A DNA stretch of 64,000 nucleotides from Verrucomicrobiota bacterium. GTDB taxonomy: Bacteria; Verrucomicrobiota; Verrucomicrobiia; Verrucomicrobiales; Verrucomicrobiaceae. A program made the translations under genes and the position numbers. Position 1 is the first letter of the stretch, and the number at the start of each line of letters is the position of its first letter. Location of the stretch: contig JAFLEI010000004.1 of assembly GCA_017301975.1 (NCBI GenBank), positions 124,001 through 188,000 of the forward strand. Reading direction: 5' to 3'. The notes beneath the pieces are model-generated. The model worked only from the letters and a program-made list of their open reading frames with translations. It did no database searches and was not told the DNA's origin. Shown piece after piece: positions 29,127 through 36,256 of this stretch.

Positions 29127-29849
29127 ATGAAGCACTCGCCCAGCCCCTACGCCCAGGCCATGCTGGCTTTCTGGCATGGCGATGCCGACGCCACTTATAC
29201 CATTAACCGCGACGATGGTTTCTCACATCCTGTTCCCGTCGGGCCATCCTTCGCTGGCCCGCCGTTTACTCCGGTGGAGCAGCTCGCGCTGGACCGATGC
29301 GCTGGCCGAGTCCTCGATGTCGGAGCAGGCGTCGGGCGTCACGCCCTCTGTCTCCAGGAGCGTGGCCTTCAGGTCACCGCTGTCGAAGTTGTTCCTGAAC
29401 TCGTCGCCATCATGTCGGCGCGAGGTGTGGCAGAGCCTTTGGCCGAGAACCTGTTCTCGCTGTCGGGCCGAGAGTTCGACACCATTCTCATGCTGATGAA
29501 CGGCTTCGGCATGGTCGGATCTCCGCTGGGTGCCGACGCCTTCTTTGATCATGCGCGGCAGCTGTTGCGTCCCGGAGGGCAGATTCTTTGTGACTCTCTC
29601 GACGTGCGCCAGACCACCAATTCCGTTCACCTGGCTTATCAGCAGGCCAACCTTGATGCTGGCCGACCGGCAGGGCAGATGCGCTTCTCGATCGAGTATG
29701 GCGGGCAGCATGGTGAAGGCTTCGAATGGCTCCACGTAGATTTCGACTCACTGCATGCCCTGGCACGCAATCACCGTTGGTCTGCCGAAAAGCTGGTTCA
29801 GGAAGAAGGCGGTCGTTACCTGGCACGACTTGTCGATGACGACATCTGA
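29127..29849 (+). CDS. SAM-dependent methyltransferase
   Basis: The 240-aa product has the class I methyltransferase motif I VLDVGAGVGRHAL near residues 55-67, followed by a motif II acidic residue (VTAVEVVPELV), then FDTILMLMNGFGMVG and LLRPGGQILCDS, which are motifs IV and VI. Substrate unknown. It lies between a DUF1330 fragment and an intact DUF1330 gene, and is probably inserted. The first codons follow a TAA directly, so its initiation depends on the preceding leader. Confidence 0.85.
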   Translation: MKHSPSPYAQAMLAFWHGDADATYTINRDDGFSHPVPVGPSFAGPPFTPVEQLALDRCAGRVLDVGAGVGRHALCLQERGLQVTAVEVVPELVAIMSARGVAEPLAENLFSLSGREFDTILMLMNGFGMVGSPLGADAFFDHARQLLRPGGQILCDSLDVRQTTNSVHLAYQQANLDAGRPAGQMRFSIEYGGQHGEGFEWLHVDFDSLHALARNHRWSAEKLVQEEGGRYLARLVDDDI

Positions 29850-29995
29850 CTGGACCGACCACCCGCTGCCGCCAGCCGCACCGGGCGGGGCATCCGCCAG
29901 TCCAAAGTCCCCCTTGCCTCGTCTGGCGCAGTGTCTGAGCTTGCAGCAATAGCACCGCATACTTTCGGAACGAATATCTTATACCCACACATACC

Positions 29996-30292
29996 ATGCC
30001 TGCCTACATCATCGGACGAGTCGAAGTCACGGACTGGACGCGCTATGCGGAGTATATGAAGCTGACGCCCGGCATCATCGCGCAATACGGCGGTCGTTTC
30101 ATCGCCCGCGGCGGTGAGTCCATGACGCTGGAGGGGCCGGAGGAAACGAAGCGCGTGGTGATCCTGGAATTTCCCACGTATGAGGCGGCGCAGCAGTTCT
30201 TCCATTCGGAGGAGTATCAATGTGCCAAGAGCCTGCGCGAGGGCGCTGCCAATGCGCAGTTCTTTGCGATGGATGGGGTGCCGGTGGCATGA
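29996..30292 (+). CDS. DUF1330 family protein (ferredoxin-like fold)
   Basis: The 98-aa product has the DUF1330 pattern: AYIIGRVEVTDWTRYAEYMKL, GRFIARGGESMTLEG, KRVVILEFPTYEAAQQFFHSEEYQCAKSLREGAANAQFFAMDG. The family has a dimeric alpha/beta ferredoxin-like fold of unknown biochemical role. The intact copy of the fragment at 29070-29126. Confidence 0.88.
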   Translation: MPAYIIGRVEVTDWTRYAEYMKLTPGIIAQYGGRFIARGGESMTLEGPEETKRVVILEFPTYEAAQQFFHSEEYQCAKSLREGAANAQFFAMDGVPVA

Positions 30293-30310
30293 AGGCGGCA
30301 GGAAAATCCG

Positions 30311-30604
30311 ATGAACACGAGCAGCCCCCAAGACCCTAGCGCCTTTCCCCTAGACGGCCCGTTCAAGCGGGGCCGTGCCTACCGCGTGCGCCACAGCTTT
30401 GCGGCCTTGCGGGACTCATTCACTGCCGGCGAGGTGCTGATCTTTGACTCCAGCGCGTGGTCGCGCTACGACGGGATCACGGGCTTCTTTTTCACGCAGC
30501 CCAGGCGGCAGGGCGGGCGCGTGTGGGACCTCGCGGATGACGCAGACGTGGAAAGCTGGAGGCAGTTGTTTGAGGAAATGCCCGCTGAAAATGAAGTGAA
30601 GTGA
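30311..30604 (+). CDS. Small hypothetical protein, possibly DUF3601-like
   Basis: The 97-aa protein carries a short beta-rich segment: GPFKRGRAYRVRHSFAALRDSFTAGEVLIFDSSAWSRYDGITGFFFTQP. I associate this with DUF3601 but cannot confirm it. The gene begins 18 bp after the DUF1330 stop and may be co-transcribed. No signal or membrane segment. Confidence 0.55.
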   Translation: MNTSSPQDPSAFPLDGPFKRGRAYRVRHSFAALRDSFTAGEVLIFDSSAWSRYDGITGFFFTQPRRQGGRVWDLADDADVESWRQLFEEMPAENEVK

Positions 30605-30704
30605 GGAAGCGTGACGCGTCGGCCTGAAGGGCCAGAGCACGGTGCAAAGTCCGCCTTGCATGGGGCCACCCCATGCTTCAGCGTCCGCCATTCTGCGGCC
30701 TGCC

Positions 30705-30911
30705 ATGACCTACACTGAATACAAAGACGCCATCCAGCAGCATCTGCGGCGCAGCCGTGCGGGTGCCACGTGGGTGGAACTGCGTGACAAGCTGGGCCTG
30801 CCCTACGAGCGCGCCTGCCCGGAGTGGACACGGCGGCTGGAGGAGGACATCGGCCTGGTGCGGCGCAAGGGCACAGGGCGTGCGCTGGTGTGGGGGCTGG
30901 AGAGGCGCTGA
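30705..30911 (+). CDS. Small winged-helix-like DNA-binding protein
   Basis: The start at 30705 gives 68 aa; the longer frame from 30642 runs through unlikely sequence. The pattern YKDAIQQHLRRSRAGATWVELRDKLGLPYERACPEWTRRLEEDIGLVRRKGTGRALVWGL is a compact helix-turn-helix followed by a beta hairpin, as in small winged-helix proteins. Function unknown. Confidence 0.55.
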   Translation: MTYTEYKDAIQQHLRRSRAGATWVELRDKLGLPYERACPEWTRRLEEDIGLVRRKGTGRALVWGLERR

Positions 30912-30988
30912 GGGCTGGAAGGAGCGTGCGCGCTGTCAGCACGGATTAGGCTGGACTACTCCGCCTGAACCGCTCACCCTCTGGCCTC

Positions 30989-31240
30989 ATGACATGGCTG
31001 ATTTTGATCCTGGCGGGCACGACACCCTTTTTGTTCTTGATCCATGGCAGGCGGCTGCTGGGAAATCAGACGCATCCAGCCGCGCTTTTCATCCTGGGGT
31101 GGATGGCGAGCGCCTTTCTGCTCAATGCGGCAGATTTGCCGCATCTGCCGGTGGGCGCGGTGTCGTTTGCCTGGGTGCTGATCTGCGCCGGTGCGGTGGC
31201 GCTGGTGCGCAAGCTCCGCTCTGGCAAAGGCAGTGCCTAG
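30989..31240 (+). CDS. Small membrane protein
   Basis: The 83-aa product has three hydrophobic segments (about 2-18, 30-50 and 57-74) and a basic C-terminus (KLRSGKGSA). No conserved motif seen. No obvious partner. Confidence 0.5.
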   Translation: MTWLILILAGTTPFLFLIHGRRLLGNQTHPAALFILGWMASAFLLNAADLPHLPVGAVSFAWVLICAGAVALVRKLRSGKGSA

Positions 31241-31294
31241 CGGCAGGTGTCTGACCTGACCACGATTCATTGATGCCACACCCCAGTCCTGATT

Positions 31295-31837
31295 ATGCGC
31301 AGACTCCTCACCACCCTTTTACTCCTGGCCGGCAGCGTGGCGGCCTGGGCGGTCACGGACCCGGCACCGCAGGTCTCGCCGGATGGGCGGCATGCCATCC
31401 ATAACGTGGGAGACACGGCGGAGGGGAGGCATCACTTTGAGATCCGCACCCGGGCGGGGGAGGTGCTGCTGAGGACAGACGACGAGCCTTCAAAGACGTG
31501 GACGCCCACTCATGCGAGCAACATCCTGTGGAGTGCGGACAGCCAGTTTGTGCTGCTGCGTTATGACGACGGCAAATACCATGCCACGGCTCTTTACTCC
31601 TTCGCCGACCGCAGGCTCATCGACCTTTCTCATGTGCTGGACGGGTGGACCGTGCCCGTCCGCTGGGTGAGCGGGCGCACCTTTGTGGTGGAAGAATCCG
31701 GCCCCCACGGCGGCAAGGCGCGGGGCGGCGGCTACCACCGCCGGAAGACGTACCGCATCCGCACCGGTCCGCTGCGGCTGGAATGCGTTTACACCACTCC
31801 CACCGTCACCACTGAGGACGATCCGGACGCCTCCTGA
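31295..31837 (+). CDS. Exported hypothetical protein
   Basis: A signal peptide (MRRLLTTLLLLAGSVAAWA) leads a 180-aa protein with beta-rich, WD/TolB-like segments: PQVSPDGRHAIHNVG, SKTWTPTHASNILWSADSQFVLLRYDDG, ALYSFADRRLIDLSHVLDGW. These resemble one or two blades of a beta-propeller. A Gly/Arg/His-rich loop (HGGKARGGGYHRRKTYR) follows. Role unknown. Confidence 0.7.
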   Translation: MRRLLTTLLLLAGSVAAWAVTDPAPQVSPDGRHAIHNVGDTAEGRHHFEIRTRAGEVLLRTDDEPSKTWTPTHASNILWSADSQFVLLRYDDGKYHATALYSFADRRLIDLSHVLDGWTVPVRWVSGRTFVVEESGPHGGKARGGGYHRRKTYRIRTGPLRLECVYTTPTVTTEDDPDAS

Positions 31838-31877
31838 GCTGCGAATTCATGGTGGCGAGCACGCCCTCTCGTCTGCC

Positions 31878-32111
31878 ATGAAACCTTACTCAGACAGCGC
31901 CGGAGACTCTGGCATCGCCGCGTATGAGGCGGGCAGAAGCTGGATCCGCATCCGCTTCAAGCACGGGGGCACGTATGCGTATCGCGCATCCGCCATTGGC
32001 GCGGCGCATGTGCGGGCGCTGAAGCGCCTGGCGGAGGCGGGCCGGGGGCTGAACACCTACATCAACACGCATGCGGCGGTGCGGGACGGCGCGGCGGCGG
32101 TGATGGAATAG
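31878..32111 (+). CDS. KTSC-like small protein
   Basis: The start at 31878 gives 77 aa. The pattern SIRIRF.../HGGTYAYRASAIGAAHVRALKRLAEAGRGLNTYINTH resembles the KTSC domain: a short sheet, a Gly-x-Tyr-x-Tyr strand and a helix that follows. KTSC proteins are small and of unknown function, sometimes linked to RNA-binding. Moderate confidence from pattern only. Confidence 0.55.
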   Translation: MKPYSDSAGDSGIAAYEAGRSWIRIRFKHGGTYAYRASAIGAAHVRALKRLAEAGRGLNTYINTHAAVRDGAAAVME

Positions 32112-32647
32112 GCGGAAGGGCGAAGCGCGGACGTGCGTGAGCACGCAGCATGCGGTGGAATGGTAGGTCGTGCCATCATTTCACATCCGCCGCGCGCTGA
32201 TTCCTCTTTTTTCCGCCTTCTTCGTTGGCATTTAAAATCCAGGCCCAAGAAGTTTATTCGTTCCTGATGACAGCCGGCGTGAAGAACGCGGCCCGCGCAG
32301 GAATGACAGCGGAGCGGCAGTGAAGAACTCCGACGACGCACCCCGGCGCAAAACCTGAAGCCCTCGGTGGCCTCCGGCACGCCACGCCCACCACACCAAG
32401 CTTCTCGAGAGCCGCCTGAGTCAACGATGAGAGCAGCGGCAGAAAGACTTCCAGCAGATGCTTTTGTTCATCCGTGGGATGCTCGGAACGACCACAGACA
32501 TCCACCTCGCCCGCTCCCAAAAGCATTCGAGATCTCCATATCTTGGTGCCCGGGAAATAGGTGTAGGTCATGAGGAATGGCTGGCACTGCAAAAAAAATA
32601 ATGCCTGCCATTTTAACCGATCCAGAAGATGTTTGAAATGATCAACT
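32112..32647. other. Gene-poor 536-bp stretch with a possible gene remnant
   Basis: On the minus strand a frame at about 32571 down to 32254 begins MTYTYFPGTKIWRSRMLLG, continues with TDEQKHLLEVFLPLLSSLTQ and then loses protein-like character. The first 60 residues could be a decayed immunity-type gene; the rest is probably spurious. I see nothing else in this stretch, which is AT-richer near 32580-32650. Confidence 0.35.
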
Positions 32648-33178
32648 ATGAACGAAACAGCTGACGACCATATGCGTGCCGGAAGGTATGGAGATGCACT
32701 TCTTGCCTATCAGGCGGCATGGTCAGAACGGCAGGACGAGCTGGATGAGACTCAGCAGATCTGGCTGCTTCTCTCCATAGCCAAGGCTGCGGTGCGGCTC
32801 GGCGATTTTGAAGAGGCTTTTGAGACTCTGGTCGTATTGCCAGAGCACTATGCAGACTCAGGAATCGTGGTCGGCAATCCTCTCTTCCATTTGCTGGTGG
32901 GCTTGAGTTACCACGGCCTGAAGGAAGATCCTGATGGTGCGACTGACAATTTTGCGCGCGCATTGATCTGTGGCGGACCGGAGCTTTTTTCCGGTGAAGA
33001 CCCGGCTCACTTGCGGCGAATGAAGGAAATTCTCCGGCCACCGGCAGAATTGGGAACGTGGACAGGATACGAAGGCTGCTCCCGAGACCTGCTGAATCAA
33101 GCCACCGGTTATCTTCGCGAATGGATCACGGAGCGGATCGGTTCGCCTCCGCCGTTTGCGCCACCCGGGGACAAATGA
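32648..33178 (+). CDS. TPR-like hypothetical protein
   Basis: The 176-aa product has helical repeat character: ADDHMRAGRYGDALLAYQAAWSERQDE (first repeat) and QQIWLLLSIAKAAVRLGDFEEAFETL (second), then NPLFHLLVGLSYHGLKED. The pattern suggests two or three TPR-type helix pairs. Similar small proteins sometimes occur with immunity genes, but no toxin gene is present. Ends nine bases before the frameshifted fragment. Confidence 0.6.
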   Translation: MNETADDHMRAGRYGDALLAYQAAWSERQDELDETQQIWLLLSIAKAAVRLGDFEEAFETLVVLPEHYADSGIVVGNPLFHLLVGLSYHGLKEDPDGATDNFARALICGGPELFSGEDPAHLRRMKEILRPPAELGTWTGYEGCSRDLLNQATGYLREWITERIGSPPPFAPPGDK

Positions 33179-33180
33179 AC

Positions 33181-33520
33181 GATCAGGATGATCCCTCTCC
33201 TGCTTGAGACGGCTGCCGCCGACCAAGTCACCGATCAAGTCAGCGACCAAGTCAAAGCGCTGCTCAAAGGCATGGGCACGAAGCCGGTCGGCGCCTTGGA
33301 GTGCATGAAAAAGCTGGGCCTCTCCCACCGGCCCCCCTTCCGCCAAAACTACCTCCAGCCCGCGCTGGATGCCGGACTGATCGGACGCACGCTGCCGGAA
33401 AGCCGAACAGCCGGTTGCAGAAGTACCGGCGCAGGGAGGTGTGAGGGGTGGGATCTTCTTGATCCCCGTTTGGAGCGTTGGAGATGCGGGGTATGGAGGG
33501 ATCAGGATGATCCCTCTCCT
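33181..33520 (+). repeat. 23-bp direct repeats bracketing the pseudogene fragment
   Basis: The string GATCAGGATGATCCCTCTCC plus TGC occurs at 33181-33203 and at 33498-33520, an exact 23-base match. They enclose the fragment at 33188-33444. The left copy includes the fragment's apparent start codon. Confidence 0.7.
33188..33444 (+). pseudogene. Frameshifted C-terminal fragment of an AlbA_2/RecG-type or Fic-type protein
   Basis: The fragment reads TDQVSDQVKALLKGMGTKPVGALECMKKLGLSHRPPFRQNYLQPALDAGLIGRTLPES, which is the winged-helix tail seen at the end of AlbA_2/HATPase-type putative DNA-binding proteins and some Fic proteins. The usual ending RLQKYRRREV plus stop is present in another frame from 33412 to 33444, showing a frameshift near 33410. 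Nothing upstream encodes the rest of the gene. It lies between 23-bp direct repeats. Confidence 0.65.
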
Positions 33521-33550
33521 GCCTGATGTGCGCTGCGCTCCCCCCTCACC

Positions 33551-34567
33551 TCACTTCACCTTCACCCGCGCGTAATAGATCGCGGCTTTCCCCTCGTGAC
33601 TTGAGTAGTAGGTCACGTGGAGGAGGTCGTCGTGCCAGTAGAGGCCTGGGTAGGAGCAGTCGCCGCCGCTAGGGAGTTCCAGGATGGGGGTCAGGCTGGT
33701 GGGGGTCATGGCGAAGAGGACCATGTGGGCGCCGGGGGTGGCACCGAAACCACGGGAGCCGGCGATGAGCTTGCCATCGGGCAGCTCGATGAAGTTCGGG
33801 CCGCCGAGCGGCAGGCCGGTGGCGGCGTAGGTCCATTCACGATACGGGGCCTTGGCCGTGCCGATCACGCCTTTGCGGTCGCCACCCTGACGGGCGATGA
33901 GGGCGAGGGCGGTGCCGTCTTTGAGGAAGCGCAGCGTGGTTTCTCCGGGCTGGCCGGGCACGTTCATGAGGGAGGAGAGCTGCCACACGGAGCCGTCGGT
34001 GCTGGCGTAGGTTTTCAGCGACCACTCCTTCTCGGGCGCAGGTCCGCCGGAGGCCGGGTGGATGTTGAAGCTGGCGCCGTAGAAGCGTTTGTCCGCGGGA
34101 TTGATGGAGACGCGCCAGAGCCAGTCGCCTTTGGCCAGGAGCTTCTGCAGCGGGGTCCAGACCTTGCCGTCCATGGAGGTGGCATAGCGTGTCTGGCGGC
34201 CCAGCGTGGCGGAGTCGCCGCCGCAGAGCAGGTAGAGGCGCTTTTCATCGGGCGTGACGATGAGCTTGGGATCGCGCAAATCGACGCCGGGCTCGCTGAT
34301 GGTGACGTGGTCCACCCAGGTCTTCCCATTGGCGGAGATCAGCATGTGCACGACGCCCTCGCCCTTGGTGGGGGAATCGGACTCACGGAAGCAGCAGTAG
34401 AAGAGGTTCTGGAAGCGCGTGATGTCGGTGGCGCCGTTGTGCGCGCCCTTGTCCCAGATTTTTTCCACGGAGACCAGCTCCGCCGTGGGGGCCTGCGCGT
34501 GCAGCAGGCTGGCGCTGGCCAGGGTGAGGAGGGCGGCGGCAGGGAAGAAGAGCAGGCGTGAGATCAT
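33551..34567 (-). CDS. Secreted sialidase-like beta-propeller protein
   Basis: The 338-aa protein has a signal peptide (cleavage near LLHAQA) and three Asp-box-like motifs (SANGKTWVDHVTI, SMDGKVWTPLQKL, STDGSVWQLSSL), typical of sialidase/BNR-repeat six-bladed propellers. Conserved regions such as RDPKLIVTPDEKRLYLLCG are also family-like. I do not see the full catalytic set of a true neuraminidase, so hydrolysis of sialic acid is not claimed. It ends close to the DUF2059 gene on the same strand. Confidence 0.75.
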   Translation of the reverse strand: MISRLLFFPAAALLTLASASLLHAQAPTAELVSVEKIWDKGAHNGATDITRFQNLFYCCFRESDSPTKGEGVVHMLISANGKTWVDHVTISEPGVDLRDPKLIVTPDEKRLYLLCGGDSATLGRQTRYATSMDGKVWTPLQKLLAKGDWLWRVSINPADKRFYGASFNIHPASGGPAPEKEWSLKTYASTDGSVWQLSSLMNVPGQPGETTLRFLKDGTALALIARQGGDRKGVIGTAKAPYREWTYAATGLPLGGPNFIELPDGKLIAGSRGFGATPGAHMVLFAMTPTSLTPILELPSGGDCSYPGLYWHDDLLHVTYYSSHEGKAAIYYARVKVK

Positions 34568-34598
34568 GGCGGGAGAAACGTACGCAGCCGGGTTTGTC

Positions 34599-35084
34599 TT
34601 ATTGCTTGGTCATCTCTTCCTGCATGATCTGCATGATCTGCGGCTGCAAGATTTTCATTTTTGCCTGAGTCTCCTTCATCAAGTCTGCAGTCACCTTGAG
34701 CTGCTTGCCAAGAAACAGCTGGCCGGCGGGCGATTCCATCAGCGCTGCGACGTCCTTCGCCTCCTGTTCTGTGAAATTTTTGCCATAGATCGTGATGATC
34801 TCAGGCTTGAGCTTGGCCCAGCCCATCTGCTCAAGGATGGTGGTCTTGACCTTTTCCATGCCGGTGGCGAACTTCTGCTGCATCTCCGGGGGCATGGCTT
34901 TGATCTGATCCGAGCTGAGGCCCATGCCGGCTTCAAAGCCCAGGATGAGGTTGTTCTCGAATTGTTTTTGCACCTGAAGGGCGACCACCAATTTTTCGAT
35001 GGCAGCCTCGTGGGAAGCGGTCAAGTCGGCACGTGCGGTAGTGAGGCAGAGAGCGAGGGTGGCGAGGATCAGAATGTTTTTCAT
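34599..35084 (-). CDS. DUF2059 periplasmic protein
   Basis: The ATG at 35084 gives 161 aa with a signal peptide (cleaved near TTARA). The pattern DLTASHEAAIEKLVVALQVQKQFENNL... and YGKNFTEQEAKDVAALMESPAGQLFLGKQ matches DUF2059, a helical family found in the periplasm. No known role. It lies 31 bp upstream of the sialidase-like gene on the same strand. Confidence 0.8.
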   Translation of the reverse strand: MKNILILATLALCLTTARADLTASHEAAIEKLVVALQVQKQFENNLILGFEAGMGLSSDQIKAMPPEMQQKFATGMEKVKTTILEQMGWAKLKPEIITIYGKNFTEQEAKDVAALMESPAGQLFLGKQLKVTADLMKETQAKMKILQPQIMQIMQEEMTKQ

Positions 35085-35153
35085 AAGCGATAGGGTGTCT
35101 TTAAACGATCCCTCGGGAAACGGGAAGGGTAAAAACACACGTCGTTTGTAAAT

Positions 35154-35858
35154 TCACCGTTTCTTCGGCCGGGTGGCAAAGAAAAGCGCGATGCCGAGGC
35201 AGGAGACGAGGAAGATGCCAAAGGTCACCACGGTGAGCACGAGGTCGCGGGTGTCCTTGTCCGGGATGAAGCCGAGCTTGTGGAAGTTCGTGAAGACGGT
35301 GGCTTCAAACTGGCGCTGCTTGTCGGTGTGGCGCGTGACGCTGCCGGTGGTGGTGGAAACGTAGACGCGGGTGTCCAGCGCATCGCCGGCATCAAAGCGA
35401 TACACGGGCAGGATGCGGAAGATGTTGATGTACTCGGTGTTGAAGGCGGTGAGGAAGTCCGTCTTTTTCACGCTGGCTCCGGCGAGGAAATTTTTCGCGA
35501 TCTCGGCGGCGTAGGCTTCGTCCATGGCGGAGTCCACTTTGCCATCCACGGCGCTGACGTACTCCGGCGTGCGCGAGGTCTGGGTGTAAATCTGGTACCA
35601 GGGCTGGCCGCCGATGCCGCGCAGGTTCACCGCCTGCACCTCGGGTTTGTCTTCGGGCAGCTTGGCCACGGCCTCAGCGACGGTGACCTTGATGGCGTTC
35701 ACGTCCATGCCGCCGCCCGAGGGTTTTGCCTGCGGAGGTGGGGACTGCGTGCGGGTCATGACGTTGTGCAGCACGCCACTGCCGGAGGCGATGAGGACGG
35801 AGACGCTGAAGACGAGGCCGAGCCCGCGATGGAGTTTGCGGATGAGACGTGGGTTCAT
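35154..35858 (-). CDS. PepSY-domain membrane protein
   Basis: The start at 35858 gives 234 aa. An N-terminal transmembrane helix (LIRKLHRGLGLVFSVSVLIASGSGVLH) fits the PepSY-associated TM signature, followed by PepSY-like segments (YVSAVDGKVDSAMDEAYAAEIAKNFL) and a C-terminal transmembrane helix (LVLTVVTFGIFLVSCLGIALFFAT). Such proteins are often linked to iron or heme uptake; a TonB receptor gene lies downstream on the same strand. The link is inference. Confidence 0.75.
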   Translation of the reverse strand: MNPRLIRKLHRGLGLVFSVSVLIASGSGVLHNVMTRTQSPPPQAKPSGGGMDVNAIKVTVAEAVAKLPEDKPEVQAVNLRGIGGQPWYQIYTQTSRTPEYVSAVDGKVDSAMDEAYAAEIAKNFLAGASVKKTDFLTAFNTEYINIFRILPVYRFDAGDALDTRVYVSTTTGSVTRHTDKQRQFEATVFTNFHKLGFIPDKDTRDLVLTVVTFGIFLVSCLGIALFFATRPKKR

Positions 35859-35966
35859 GTTGGGGAGATAGTTGGGAAGGATAGAGCGGGTGGAGGTCAA
35901 CGGTCGTTCGGTTTGCCGCAGAGGTGCAGAGAGGCGGAGGGGGCAGAGAAAGGAACGATGAGGAGG

Positions 35967-36220
35967 CTATGGAGCGCGGAATTTATTCCGCAGCAGGTGG
36001 CCCACAGGCTGCGGGTGGAGCTTTAGTAGTGGCGTCGCAAACACGCTGATTCTGTGGAGAGGAGGAGCTGTGGGTGGAATGCGGAGGGTGGGGGGTGGCG
36101 GGGGGCTGCGGAATAAATTCCGCGCTCCGGGGAGACTTGGCGTGGAGGAGTTGTGGGTGGAATGTGGAGGTGTGGGGTATGGCGGGGTGCTGCGGAATAA
36201 ATTCCGCGCTCCGGGGAGAC
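35967..36220. repeat. Repeats with the palindrome GCGGAATAAATTCCGC in the gap before the TonB receptor gene
   Basis: An 84-bp unit occurs twice in tandem (about 36061-36136 and 36144-36220), each ending in TGCGGAATAAATTCCGCG at 36107 and 36191. A third copy of the palindrome is in opposite orientation near 35977-35992. The unit copies are almost identical. This occupies most of the 398-bp gap at 35859-36256, which holds no gene. Confidence 0.7.
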
Positions 36221-36256
36221 GGGCGGGCTTGCGCCACGCCCGTCGTTGTCAGTCGT

